Assembly: GCA_946886925.1 (NCBI GenBank)
Contig: CAMPJQ010000003.1
Span: 1-20,106, forward strand
Origin: an uncultured Terrimonas sp.
GTDB taxonomy: Bacteria; Bacteroidota; Bacteroidia; Chitinophagales; Chitinophagaceae
Length of the DNA: 20,106 nucleotides
Direction: 5' to 3'
In this document: piece after piece, positions 6,872-15,292 of the stretch
How the letters are laid out: each line of letters opens with the position of its first letter
Numbering within the stretch: position 1 is the first letter of the stretch
The notes under the pieces: generated by a model
Told to the model about the DNA's origin: nothing
The model's input: the letters and a program-made list of their open reading frames with translations, nothing else
Databases searched by the model: none
Made by a program: the position numbers and the translations under genes

Positions 6872-6910
6872 GAACATGCATTCCTGGCTGATCTTGTATT
6901 GCGCATGTTC
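6872..6910. repeat. Inverted repeat in the susC leader
   Basis: GAACATGC (6872-6879) and its exact reverse complement GCATGTTC (6903-6910) are separated by 23 bases. This could be a stem in the leader RNA or two half-sites for a protein. Function is not known. Confidence 0.4.
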
Positions 6911-6929
6911 GGGGAAATAAGAAAAAATT

Positions 6930-6945
6930 TTATAGAATTCTATAA
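6930..6945. repeat. 16-bp AT-rich palindrome in the susC leader
   Basis: TTATAGAATTCTATAA is a perfect palindrome about 170 bases before the susC start. It may bind a dimeric protein or form a hairpin. Nothing else in the window repeats it. Confidence 0.35.
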
Positions 6946-7116
6946 TGGCACATGCACTATTATGAGCATTGGTGACGGCGTCATTCTATAAACACTCATT
7001 AAAACGGCTTACACGACTTTTCGAAAATAAGACGAATTCGACTTTCATTAAACTTCAATCTGCAATTTGGGAAAATAGCAATATTAACAAAAACCGGATA
7101 GCCAAAACTAAATTTT

Positions 7117-10100
7117 ATGACCAAAAAACTGCTACGCCATCTTAAAATTTTGTCTTTATTACTGACGGCATTCTTTTTTGCGTTCAGTGCAACCACTGAG
7201 GCGCAAACCGTATCGGGTGTCGTTCGGTCCGCTACAGACAATCAACCCCTGAACGGGGTTACCGTTGCGCTGAAGGGAAGCGAGCGTGTCACAACCACGG
7301 ATCCCGGGGGCCGCTATAATTTGTCTGGTGTATCACCAAACGATTCTGTTTCGTTTTCTTTTGTCGGGTACAAAAGCCAAACGATTGCCATCAACGGCCG
7401 CGCGAGAATTGATATCGATCTGCAATCAGAGGCCTCTTCGCTGGACCAGGTAGTGGTAATTGGATATGGATCGGTGAAGAAAATTGATTTGACCGGATCT
7501 GTGGGTTATGTAAATGTGCACGACCTCGCGAAAGCGCCGGTAGCGTCGTTCGGAGATGCGTTGGCAGGGCGCGTTGCGGGAGTGCAGGTAAACAATGTGG
7601 ATGGCCAGCCGGGAGGTGGTATCAATATCATGATCCGGGGAGCAGGTTCACTCACGCAAAGTACCTCCCCTTTATATGTTGTGGATGGATTTCCGATTGA
7701 AAATCTTGATCCTGCCACCATAAACCCGGAAGAGATTGCATCCATGACCATATTAAAAGATGCGTCGTCAACAGCGATATATGGATCGAGAGGCGCCAAT
7801 GGCGTGGTATTGATTCAAACAAAAAGAGGCAAACCCGGAAAGGCGGTGGTAACGCTGAATGGTTCGCTGGGTTATCAAATTCCTCCCGACCAAATACCCA
7901 TGATGAGCCCGTACGAGTTTGTTAAGTATCAACAGGAACTTGATCCGCTGGCATGGGCAACGCCTGCATATTTCGCAGATGGCAAAACGTTGGACGATTA
8001 TAAAAATGTGGAAGGAATAAACTGGCAGGATCATGTTTTGGAAACCGGGGTCATCCAGATATACAACGTTGCAATACGCGGCGGCAGCGATAAAACCAGG
8101 TATTCGATATCCGGCTCGGCCTTTGACCAGAAAGGAGTGATTATTAATACGGGACTCGGCAGGTACACCGGCAGGATAACGCTTGACCAAACGATCAGTG
8201 ATAAATTTACAGTGGGAATCACGGCCGACTTTACACAAACCGATGCTTACGGACAGCAAATAAGGTCTATTTACGGCGGAGGTAATGCAACATCAACCGC
8301 ACTGGTGAGGGCATGGATGTACCGCCCGATTGCTTCAGACCCTAACGAGGACCTGCTGACACAGGAAGGCGATGAATCGCTTATCACCACCAGTGATTTC
8401 AGGATCAACCCGGTAATTGACCTGGAGAACCAGTATCAGCATAATATCACCGATATTATTAAAGCGAATGGCTATGTAAGCTATGACATCACGAAAAACC
8501 TTACGTTTAAATCCACTGCCGGTATCATGCAGGTGAAAAGGCGCAGTGAGCAGTTTTATAATTCGAAGACCTCACAGGGAAGCCCGATAAACCCTTCTAA
8601 CAAAAACGGAATATGGGGTTACCTCGGCGTTACCAACAGCAACAGTTTTTCCAACGAAAATACGCTCAACTATAAACAAACTTTTGGAGGCGACCACACC
8701 ATCAGCGGATTGTTGCTTTTTGGTGTAAACAGCTATAAAACTTTCTTTACGAGTTTCACGGGCACCCAGTTGCCTAATGAAGGTCAAAAGATGGATGGGT
8801 TAGATGACGCCTCATCCAACACCTTTAACTCTCCCAATATTTACAACACCATTAATTCGATGGCATCGTATGCCGCGCGACTGGATTACAATTACAAATC
8901 CAAATATTTGATCACTTTAAACTTCAGGGCAGACGGATCCTCGAAATTCCTGGATCACTGGGGTTATTTTCCCGGTGGCGCCATCGCCTGGAACATGGAC
9001 CAGGAAGATTTTTTCAGGAATGCATTCCCGTTTATTTCTAACTCAAAGCTTAGGGTGAGTTACGGTGAAAACGGAAATAACAGGGTGGGAGACTTTGACG
9101 CTTATCCTCATTTGACGCTGAACAATGGCGGCCAGGGCTACTCATTCAACAACCAGCCTCCAACGCCGGGCGCCTACCTGTCTACTTTAGGTAATCCATT
9201 ATTGCAATGGGAAAAAACAAAACAAATAGACATTGGATATGAATTTGGAATACTGGATAACAAAATTTCGCTTGAATTGGATTTGTACCGCAGGATAACA
9301 GAAAATTTGCTTTTGGATGCTGATTTACCGCCCAGTTCGGGATTTGGATCTGCACAGGAGAATATTGGCAGGTTGAGAAACGATGGTATAGAAATTACCT
9401 TAAATACCCTGAATATATCTTCAGGGGCCTTCAGTTGGAGAAGTAATTTCAATATCAGCTTCAACCGGAATAAGATTCTTGCACTTACTTATGGTCAGCC
9501 TGCTTTAAGCAGCAACGCCACTTATCTGTCCCAGTTTGGCCAGCCGTTGTTCCTGCACGAAATCGGAAAGCCGATAGGCATGATGATAGGGTATATATGG
9601 GACGGTAATTATCAATACGACGATTTTGATAATCCTGCACCAGACGTATATGTGCTTAAAAATACTGTAGCCACTAATGGTACCACAAGAAACACGATAC
9701 GGCCGGGCGACATCAAATTGAGAGATTTGAATGGTGACGGTACGGTCAATGCTTCAGACATAACAGTTATCGGCCGCGGCCAGCCCATCCACATCGGCGG
9801 ATTCTCGAACGATTTTACCTACAAAGGTTTTAGCCTGAACGTGTTTCTTCAATGGTCCTACGGAAATAATATCTATAACGCCAACCGACTTTTGCTGGAA
9901 GGTAACAGCAATGGCTTTCATGGTATCAATCAATATGCGAGCTATGCGAATCGCTGGACCCCTGAAAACCAAACCAACGAAAATTACAGAACAAGGGGAC
10001 AGGGCTTCATCGGTTACTTTTCATCCAAGAATTTGGAAGATGGATCTTACTTAAGGCTCAAAACAGTTTCTCTTGGTTATTCTTTGCCAGCCAGGCTGAT

Positions 10101-10284
10101 CAAAAAGTTGTATTTAAGCAACCTGACGGTAGAGGTGGCTGCACAAAACCTGCTTACATGGACAAATTACAGCGGGTTGGATCCTGAGGTTTCCACCCTC
10201 AACAACGTCCTTCAGCCGGGATACGATTTTTCGGCATATCCGCAGGCACGTACAATTGTATTTGGCCTGAGAGCAGCATTTTGA
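7117..10284 (+). CDS. SusC/RagA-family TonB-linked outer membrane transporter
   Basis: The 1055-residue length is usual for the family. A signal peptide (residues 1-29, cleavage likely before Gln30) is followed by a carboxypeptidase-regulatory-like Ig domain (about 31-105; TVSGVVRSATDNQPLNGVTV). Then come a TonB box (DQVVVIGYG, 110-118), the plug (about 125-240) with the SusC signature LKDASSTAIYGSRGANGV, and the 22-strand barrel ending in a terminal Phe. A Ca-loop-like DLNGDGTVNASD lies at about 870-881. There is no STN domain, so it should not drive a FecR/sigma relay. It works with the SusD lipoprotein encoded 23 bases downstream to capture a ligand and pass it through the outer membrane using TonB. 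The preceding region has two LacI-type operators. The cargo cannot be read from sequence, and the neighbouring genes lack carbohydrate hydrolases. Confidence 0.97.
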   Translation: MTKKLLRHLKILSLLLTAFFFAFSATTEAQTVSGVVRSATDNQPLNGVTVALKGSERVTTTDPGGRYNLSGVSPNDSVSFSFVGYKSQTIAINGRARIDIDLQSEASSLDQVVVIGYGSVKKIDLTGSVGYVNVHDLAKAPVASFGDALAGRVAGVQVNNVDGQPGGGINIMIRGAGSLTQSTSPLYVVDGFPIENLDPATINPEEIASMTILKDASSTAIYGSRGANGVVLIQTKRGKPGKAVVTLNGSLGYQIPPDQIPMMSPYEFVKYQQELDPLAWATPAYFADGKTLDDYKNVEGINWQDHVLETGVIQIYNVAIRGGSDKTRYSISGSAFDQKGVIINTGLGRYTGRITLDQTISDKFTVGITADFTQTDAYGQQIRSIYGGGNATSTALVRAWMYRPIASDPNEDLLTQEGDESLITTSDFRINPVIDLENQYQHNITDIIKANGYVSYDITKNLTFKSTAGIMQVKRRSEQFYNSKTSQGSPINPSNKNGIWGYLGVTNSNSFSNENTLNYKQTFGGDHTISGLLLFGVNSYKTFFTSFTGTQLPNEGQKMDGLDDASSNTFNSPNIYNTINSMASYAARLDYNYKSKYLITLNFRADGSSKFLDHWGYFPGGAIAWNMDQEDFFRNAFPFISNSKLRVSYGENGNNRVGDFDAYPHLTLNNGGQGYSFNNQPPTPGAYLSTLGNPLLQWEKTKQIDIGYEFGILDNKISLELDLYRRITENLLLDADLPPSSGFGSAQENIGRLRNDGIEITLNTLNISSGAFSWRSNFNISFNRNKILALTYGQPALSSNATYLSQFGQPLFLHEIGKPIGMMIGYIWDGNYQYDDFDNPAPDVYVLKNTVATNGTTRNTIRPGDIKLRDLNGDGTVNASDITVIGRGQPIHIGGFSNDFTYKGFSLNVFLQWSYGNNIYNANRLLLEGNSNGFHGINQYASYANRWTPENQTNENYRTRGQGFIGYFSSKNLEDGSYLRLKTVSLGYSLPARLIKKLYLSNLTVEVAAQNLLTWTNYSGLDPEVSTLNNVLQPGYDFSAYPQARTIVFGLRAAF

Positions 10285-10307
10285 AACCCACTACAAAAAA
10301 ATACAGG

Positions 10308-12155
10308 ATGAAAAGAAATTATTATTTATACATCGTAATTCTTGTGCTGAGCTCCGGCTCGTGTAAGAAATTTTTGGATACCACGCCAACAGATTTCCTT
10401 AGCACCTCTACTTATTATGAAACCGAGAGCCAACTGGATTTTGCCAAAGCAGGTGTATATAGCAGCCTCGGAAGCAGCGGTCTCTGGGGTTCATACGCTA
10501 ATTATCTGTTAGGCTGGCAGGCAGATGTGTCCTACATGAACAGGCTTACACTAAACGGGCCTTTCAATTATAACTATTCGGCATCGGATCCATTTATGAA
10601 TCCTTTCTGGAACACCCTTTGGGACGGCATCAACCGTGCAAATGTGTTGCTGGCCAATTTGGACAGAAACGAGGAAATTGCCCAGTCATACAGGGATAAA
10701 ATAAGAGGTGAGGTGCTTTTCCTGAGAGGATATTACTATTTCCTGCTGGTGCAATATTGGGGCCCCGTTCCTATAAAAACAACTCCAACGGCCTCGGTGA
10801 ATGAGGTGAATATTGCAAGGTCGCCGATAGCGGAAGTGTATGCGCAGATCTTATCGGATATGACCTCAGCAGAACCCCTTGTACCCGGCATCAGGGAACT
10901 GGGGTATGCCGGCGCCGTTAATAAATCGGCTGTTCGCGGCATGTTGGCCAGGGTGTGCCTGACCATGGCAGGAGAACCGCTTAAAGACATTTCCAAATAC
11001 CAGGAAGCAAAAAACTGGGCTAAGAAGGTAATGGATGACGGAGAAGCTGGCCATAGTCTTAACCCGAGCTACCCGCAAATTTTTATCAATTTGGCGCAGG
11101 ACAAATATGACATCCAGGAAAATCTTTGGGAAGTGGAATTTTATGGTAACAACGCAGATGCCGACACGAAAGCATATGCAGAGTGGACGAATATCGGGTA
11201 CATCAACGGACCCACTTCGGTGAATGGTTCAGCAACAGGAAATGCGCCGGCGTACATGAGCACTACCGCGAAGTTCTATAATGTGTTTGAAGACGGAGAT
11301 TTGAGAAAATGGTGGGACATCGCACATTTTACTTACGTGAACGGACCAGTAAACGGGCTTAAAAATATGAAGGATATTCCGGCTACTGAAAAAGACAAAT
11401 GGGTGTATCAACCCGCGAAATGGAGAAGGGAATACGAAAGGATCGCCAGGGGATCTTCTGTTGTTTCGGCAACCAACATGCCCCTCTTACGCTATGCTGA
11501 TATATTGCTGATGTTTGCTGAAGCAGAAAATGCACTTAACGGCCCCACCGCTGAGGCGATAGCAGCAGTCAACCAGGTAAGGGAAAGAGCATGGTCGTCG
11601 GGAGTGAAAACGGTTGCCGTGACCAGTGGCGGATCCGGCTACACCAGCGAGCCCACAGTAACTTTCACCGGCGGCGAAGATGGCCAGGATGCAACGGGAA
11701 AAGCCACTGTTGAAGGCGGAGTAGTCACGGCCATCACGTTGGATCGCGACAGCTCGGGCTTCACATTTTATAAGGAAGGTAAATATTCAACTCCCCCGAT
11801 AATCACTATAACAGGTGGCGGAGGCACCGGCGCCACAGCAACGGCTACCATTTATGATGTTCACGAAGGCGATGTTACTGCTTCTCAGTCGGCATCTAAG
11901 GAAGCGTTTCTTTCTTTTATCCAGGATGAAAGAATGAGAGAGTTCAATATGGAGGGACTGCGTAAGGGCGATTTACTAAGGTGGGGTATATTTTTAGAGG
12001 TTAATCAGAATATGGCAAACCTTGCGCAGCAGGATTCTCCGGGTTCAGCATTCGTTTTGTCGTTCGCACGAGTAACAGCGAGGGATCTGTTAATGCCTAT
12101 ACCCGACAAGGAAATGACCAACAATCAGCTAATGACCCAAAACGCCGGCTGGTAA
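10308..12155 (+). CDS. SusD/RagB-family surface lipoprotein with an inserted repeat module
   Basis: From the ATG at 10308 the protein has 615 residues and a lipoprotein signal ending at Cys19 (SGSC). A TTG nine codons upstream (10281) overlaps the susC stop but would put charged residues before the signal, so the ATG is preferred. SusD marks are KKFLDTTPTDF after the cysteine, LRGYYYFLLVQYWGPVPI, the TPR-like helices, LLRYADILLMFAEAENAL and, near the end, DERMREFNMEGLRKGDLLRWG. Residues about 433-517 are an extra Gly/Thr-rich module (GGSGYTSEPTVTFTGG and a degenerate second copy) inserted between two conserved C-terminal helices. SusD normally lids SusC and holds the ligand on the cell surface. 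At 615 residues it is longer than the common 500-580, which the insert explains. Confidence 0.96.
   Translation: MKRNYYLYIVILVLSSGSCKKFLDTTPTDFLSTSTYYETESQLDFAKAGVYSSLGSSGLWGSYANYLLGWQADVSYMNRLTLNGPFNYNYSASDPFMNPFWNTLWDGINRANVLLANLDRNEEIAQSYRDKIRGEVLFLRGYYYFLLVQYWGPVPIKTTPTASVNEVNIARSPIAEVYAQILSDMTSAEPLVPGIRELGYAGAVNKSAVRGMLARVCLTMAGEPLKDISKYQEAKNWAKKVMDDGEAGHSLNPSYPQIFINLAQDKYDIQENLWEVEFYGNNADADTKAYAEWTNIGYINGPTSVNGSATGNAPAYMSTTAKFYNVFEDGDLRKWWDIAHFTYVNGPVNGLKNMKDIPATEKDKWVYQPAKWRREYERIARGSSVVSATNMPLLRYADILLMFAEAENALNGPTAEAIAAVNQVRERAWSSGVKTVAVTSGGSGYTSEPTVTFTGGEDGQDATGKATVEGGVVTAITLDRDSSGFTFYKEGKYSTPPIITITGGGGTGATATATIYDVHEGDVTASQSASKEAFLSFIQDERMREFNMEGLRKGDLLRWGIFLEVNQNMANLAQQDSPGSAFVLSFARVTARDLLMPIPDKEMTNNQLMTQNAGW
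11604..11858 (+). other. Gly/Thr-rich repeat module inserted within SusD
   Basis: This coding segment (residues about 433-517 of SusD) contains two related units. The first reads VTSGGSGYTSEPTVTFTGG and ends with ATVEGGVVTAITL. The second is diverged and longer (SSGFTFYKEGKYSTPPII, then TITGGGGTGATATATI). Such 'GGSGYTS-P-TVT-TGGG-GATATA' units are known to me from extracellular and phage-tail-type beta-rich proteins. It sits between helix AIAAVNQVRERAW and the KEAFLSFIQDERMREF helix, so it probably projects as a surface beta module. Confidence 0.75.
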
Positions 12156-12182
12156 TAATTAATAATCAAATAACTACATAAC

Positions 12183-13268
12183 ATGAAATTCAGATGTTAC
12201 ATTATATTATCAGCACTGTTTGTAATGGCATCGTGCTCGAAGGAGCTGGATGTAAAAGAGGCTCCTGATTTTGCGGTAACTGCTGAAGCCGACACTTATA
12301 AAGCAGGCGATCCGGTTAAGTTCCAGATCCAGGGAAGCGCCGATGTTATCTCATTTTATTCAGGCGAAATGTTGCACGACTATGCCTTTAAAGACGGAAG
12401 GGAAGTTGATGTTTCGGGAAAAGGTGTCACGCTAACTTTTAAAAACGGCGTTGCACCCGGTAATCCTCCCGGCACGCAAGCCGATCAACTCTCGATCCTT
12501 GTTTCTACAGACTTTGCCGGTGACTATGATGATTTGGCGAGCGTGAAAGCAGCCACCTGGACAGATATCACCAGCAGCTTTACACTTGCTACCGGTGCGG
12601 CTTTGGTGGCATCCGATACAGTGGATGTGTCGAACTTTGTGGTGGCGGGAAAGCCGGTGTATTTTGCATTCAAATATCTTAACAGGCCACAGGTGGCGAA
12701 TGGATTTGGCATGCAGTGGCTCATTGAAAGCTTCATGCTGAACAGTAAGGATACGTTGAGTACCGGCGCGCCAATTACCATTGCCGACCAGATTCATGCA
12801 GGTTTCAGGATCGTGGATCAGTACCCCGACGATGCACCGGCAAGATCGCAGGTTACTGCCACGAGGGTAACTTTATACGGACCGGCTTATAAAGATCCGA
12901 ATGATCCCATCTTTGACCCCAACAACCCGATCTTTGATCCGGAGAATCCCATCTACAACCCCGATAGCGCGGCATATGTTCCTTCCGCTGTGTTACCGGA
13001 ATATGTACCCTATGATCCGAACAGTCCATACAACGATCCGCTAAGTGAAAACTGGGCAGTGTCGGGACCCATTACCCTGGGCACAGTCAATTTGGGCGCG
13101 GACTGGGCAGTTGCCGTACGGTCATCTGTTTATGCGGCAAAGCCTGCTGAATATACTTATACATATAAAACACCAGGAACCTACAAGGCTTATTTTGTTG
13201 CTTCCAATAATACAATAGATGGAAGTGAACAGATAGTTAAGGAAGTGAATATTACGATCACTCCCTGA
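12183..13268 (+). CDS. DUF5017-like surface lipoprotein (SusE/F-position accessory protein)
   Basis: The 361-residue protein has a lipoprotein signal ending MASC at Cys18, followed by SKELDVKEAPDF. The first Ig-like part (to about residue 100; AGDPVKFQIQGSADVISFYSGE and LTFKNGV) and the middle beta region (about 100-230; STDFAGDYDDLASVKAATW, then WTDITSSFTL) match what I know of DUF5017 proteins found after SusD. An Asp/Pro/Asn repeat tract lies at 238-265, and the last part (GTYKAYFVASNNTIDGSEQ) is a PKD-like strand set. By position it is probably a surface glycan- or ligand-binding partner of the SusCD pair. It starts 27 bases after susD, in the same operon. The ligand is unknown. Confidence 0.8.
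   Translation: MKFRCYIILSALFVMASCSKELDVKEAPDFAVTAEADTYKAGDPVKFQIQGSADVISFYSGEMLHDYAFKDGREVDVSGKGVTLTFKNGVAPGNPPGTQADQLSILVSTDFAGDYDDLASVKAATWTDITSSFTLATGAALVASDTVDVSNFVVAGKPVYFAFKYLNRPQVANGFGMQWLIESFMLNSKDTLSTGAPITIADQIHAGFRIVDQYPDDAPARSQVTATRVTLYGPAYKDPNDPIFDPNNPIFDPENPIYNPDSAAYVPSAVLPEYVPYDPNSPYNDPLSENWAVSGPITLGTVNLGADWAVAVRSSVYAAKPAEYTYTYKTPGTYKAYFVASNNTIDGSEQIVKEVNITITP
12894..12977 (+). repeat. Tandem 21-base coding repeat (Asp-Pro heptads)
   Basis: Four back-to-back 21-base units at 12894, 12915, 12936 and 12957 encode DPNDPIF, DPNNPIF, DPENPIY and the diverged NPDSAAY. A related piece, DPNSPYNDP, recurs at 13014-13040. Codon use differs between units, so the repeats are not a recent slippage event. 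They may form a rigid or metal-binding spacer between the beta domains. Confidence 0.75.
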
Positions 13269-13335
13269 TGACTTGGGGACGTGCTTTTAAAACATTGACA
13301 TTAAAAAATTATCTCAACACAACCCGGAAAACAGT

Positions 13336-15279
13336 TTGGTGTTACACTCAGTTTTACATGACGGTCAAAAGGCTGTTGCAGCGCATTTGATCACGCTGGT
13401 TTTTTCTCTTGCCTTAGCTGTTCCTGTGGTTTCCCAGGATTTGGGCAATGGTTTTTTTGATCATGGCGTGGTGGCGCCGATCAGTAGCCCGAGAGGTGTT
13501 GTTGCTACCGTTGATGGCAATGGAAGGAACGTGGTGCTGGTATGGTTGTTTGATCATCGCGGCGGTTATGCCCTGTTGATGATTGATGCCGAAACCGGCA
13601 AAAGCGAACAATTCAAAACACCGTTTGCGTTGGATGTTCCCTACGGCGACGTTCCCTATTCTTCGGTGCTTTCCGGCGCGAACAAATACTATACGCTGTT
13701 CAATGGTCATTTTGCAGAGTTTGATCCCGTTAAGCGCGCATTTACTTTCAGCAGCGAAACCAAGCCCAGGATGGCCATGGGGATGACCGAAGACGACAAG
13801 GGAGTTATTTGGGCGGTTACCTATCCCAATAGCGGCCTGGTTTCCTTTGATCCCACAACACGGCAATTCAGGGACTATGGTTATCTGTACGAGCAGAACT
13901 GGCGGCAGTACCCAAGGTACCTCGCAGCAGACAATGCAGGTTGGATCTATTTTGCGCTGGGCAACACGGCCAGCCAGATCATGGCTGTTGATCCTGTTTC
14001 AGGGAAGGCAACACCTATGTTGGAAGAATCGGAGCGCAAGCGGGGTTCTGCATATCTCTACCGCGATGTGAATGGAAAAGTTTACGGGCAACCGTTGCGC
14101 GACAGTAGTGTGGACTGGTATGAATTTTACCAGGGAAGGCGGCGCAAAACAGGCAGACAACATTCTCTTCATCCGAAATCCATCATCACAGGCAGCCAGG
14201 GGCTTTTCCATCGCCACTTCCCCGATGGTAAGAAGATCGGCACGCTGGATTTGTTTGACCGGATACTCATTGTGGAAGACCCAAAAACAAATTCCGAAAA
14301 GAAAGTAAACATTCATTACACCAGCGACGGCGCCATAGTAATGGGAGCAGGCGCTTCGCCCAAAGGCAGTATTGTAGGTGGTACTGCCTTTCCTATGCGA
14401 TTTTTTGAATACGATCCAAAAACCAACAAGCTAACGAATAGTGAAGCAGTGGGCCAGTTCAATGCGGTGGCAAGCCAGGGCGACCGATTTTATTTCGGTG
14501 TATATCCACAGGGTGCGCTGATCGAATGGGATCCGTGGAAACCCTGGACCAATACAAAAAAGGGAGAAGAGACTAATCCGCTATTGCTGGCGGATGCAGA
14601 TCCTGTCATTCACAGGCCATCACGCATTTTTGCGTATCCGGATAATAGAACCATCATCATGAGCGGCACGCCGGAATATGGCTATACAGGCGGGGGATTG
14701 CTATTCTGGGATCGCAGAAAAAAAATGCGGACCGTGCTGCCGGACAGTGCTGTTATCCGCGATCAGTCCACGATGAGTATGGTGGCGATACCGGGGGGAA
14801 GGCTTTTGGGAGGAACTACCACCGCTCCCGGTACAGGTGGTGAAAAGAAAGCAACGGAGGCTGAGGTATATATTATGGATATGGACTCGAAGCGCTTAGC
14901 GTGGCACACAGCGTTGATCCCCGACGTACAAACCTACAGTGACATGTGCGTTGGCCGGGATGGATTGGTTTACGGAATAGCCGACTATAAGACGTTATTC
15001 GTTTTTGATCCGGTGAAACGGAAGATTATTCACCAGGAGGATGTAGAGGTCCGTTTCGGAAGGACAACCGCAGCGCAGTCACCGCGAATTTTTATTTCGG
15101 GGCCTAAAAAGGAAATCTATATTCTTTTTGGAAAAGGCATTGTGCGGATCGAACCCGGTTCGTTCAATATGACCATGATAGCAGAATCGCCTGTTCCGAT
15201 CAATGCAGGAGGAGATTACCTCGACGGCCGCATTTACTTTGTGAGCGGATCTCATCTTTACAGCTATAGTCTTAAGTAA
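13336..15279 (+). CDS. Secreted beta-propeller protein of unknown function (start uncertain)
   Basis: The frame gives up to 647 residues. Blade-like units recur, each with a Phe/Trp/Val-Asp-Pro turn: EFDPVKRAF, SFDPTTRQF, AVDPVSGKA, EYDPKTNKL, EWDPWKPW, FWDRRKKM and VFDPVKRKI. This spacing is typical of seven- or eight-bladed propellers of the NHL/Vgb-lyase type. A signal peptide core (LITLVFSLALAVPVVSQ) precedes the mature domain, but in this frame only TTG (13336 or 13387) or GTG (13339) codons can start it. An ATG at 13358 in another frame would supply a good basic N-terminus (MTVKRLLQRI) if one T were added near 13388, so a one-base deletion or sequencing error is possible. It is last in the susC operon, converging on the minus-strand aminotransferase with 13 bases between. 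Whether it binds or cuts the ligand is unknown. Confidence 0.8.
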   Translation: MVLHSVLHDGQKAVAAHLITLVFSLALAVPVVSQDLGNGFFDHGVVAPISSPRGVVATVDGNGRNVVLVWLFDHRGGYALLMIDAETGKSEQFKTPFALDVPYGDVPYSSVLSGANKYYTLFNGHFAEFDPVKRAFTFSSETKPRMAMGMTEDDKGVIWAVTYPNSGLVSFDPTTRQFRDYGYLYEQNWRQYPRYLAADNAGWIYFALGNTASQIMAVDPVSGKATPMLEESERKRGSAYLYRDVNGKVYGQPLRDSSVDWYEFYQGRRRKTGRQHSLHPKSIITGSQGLFHRHFPDGKKIGTLDLFDRILIVEDPKTNSEKKVNIHYTSDGAIVMGAGASPKGSIVGGTAFPMRFFEYDPKTNKLTNSEAVGQFNAVASQGDRFYFGVYPQGALIEWDPWKPWTNTKKGEETNPLLLADADPVIHRPSRIFAYPDNRTIIMSGTPEYGYTGGGLLFWDRRKKMRTVLPDSAVIRDQSTMSMVAIPGGRLLGGTTTAPGTGGEKKATEAEVYIMDMDSKRLAWHTALIPDVQTYSDMCVGRDGLVYGIADYKTLFVFDPVKRKIIHQEDVEVRFGRTTAAQSPRIFISGPKKEIYILFGKGIVRIEPGSFNMTMIAESPVPINAGGDYLDGRIYFVSGSHLYSYSLK

Positions 15280-15292
15280 GGCAATCCCTGTT

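Larger units (their letters stand above)
6648..7116. other. 469-base regulatory gap before the susC operon
   Basis: No convincing gene lies here. The left part contains short dyads just after the upstream stop (TGTGA-TT-TCACA at 6648-6659; CTGCATTGCAG at 6694-6704). Then come two LacI-type palindromes (6737-6774), a promoter-like pair (6781-6814), an inverted repeat GAACATGC/GCATGTTC (6872-6910), a 16-bp AT-rich palindrome (6930-6945) and TGACGGCGTCA (6973-6983). If the promoter call is right, the susC transcript has a leader of about 300 bases, long enough for an RNA-level control element. No classical rho-independent terminator for the upstream operon was seen. Confidence 0.6.

Noticed and set aside
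10281..10307. TTG start for SusD overlapping the susC stop
   Set aside because: It would add nine charged residues before the lipoprotein signal; the ATG at 10308 gives a normal signal with Cys19.
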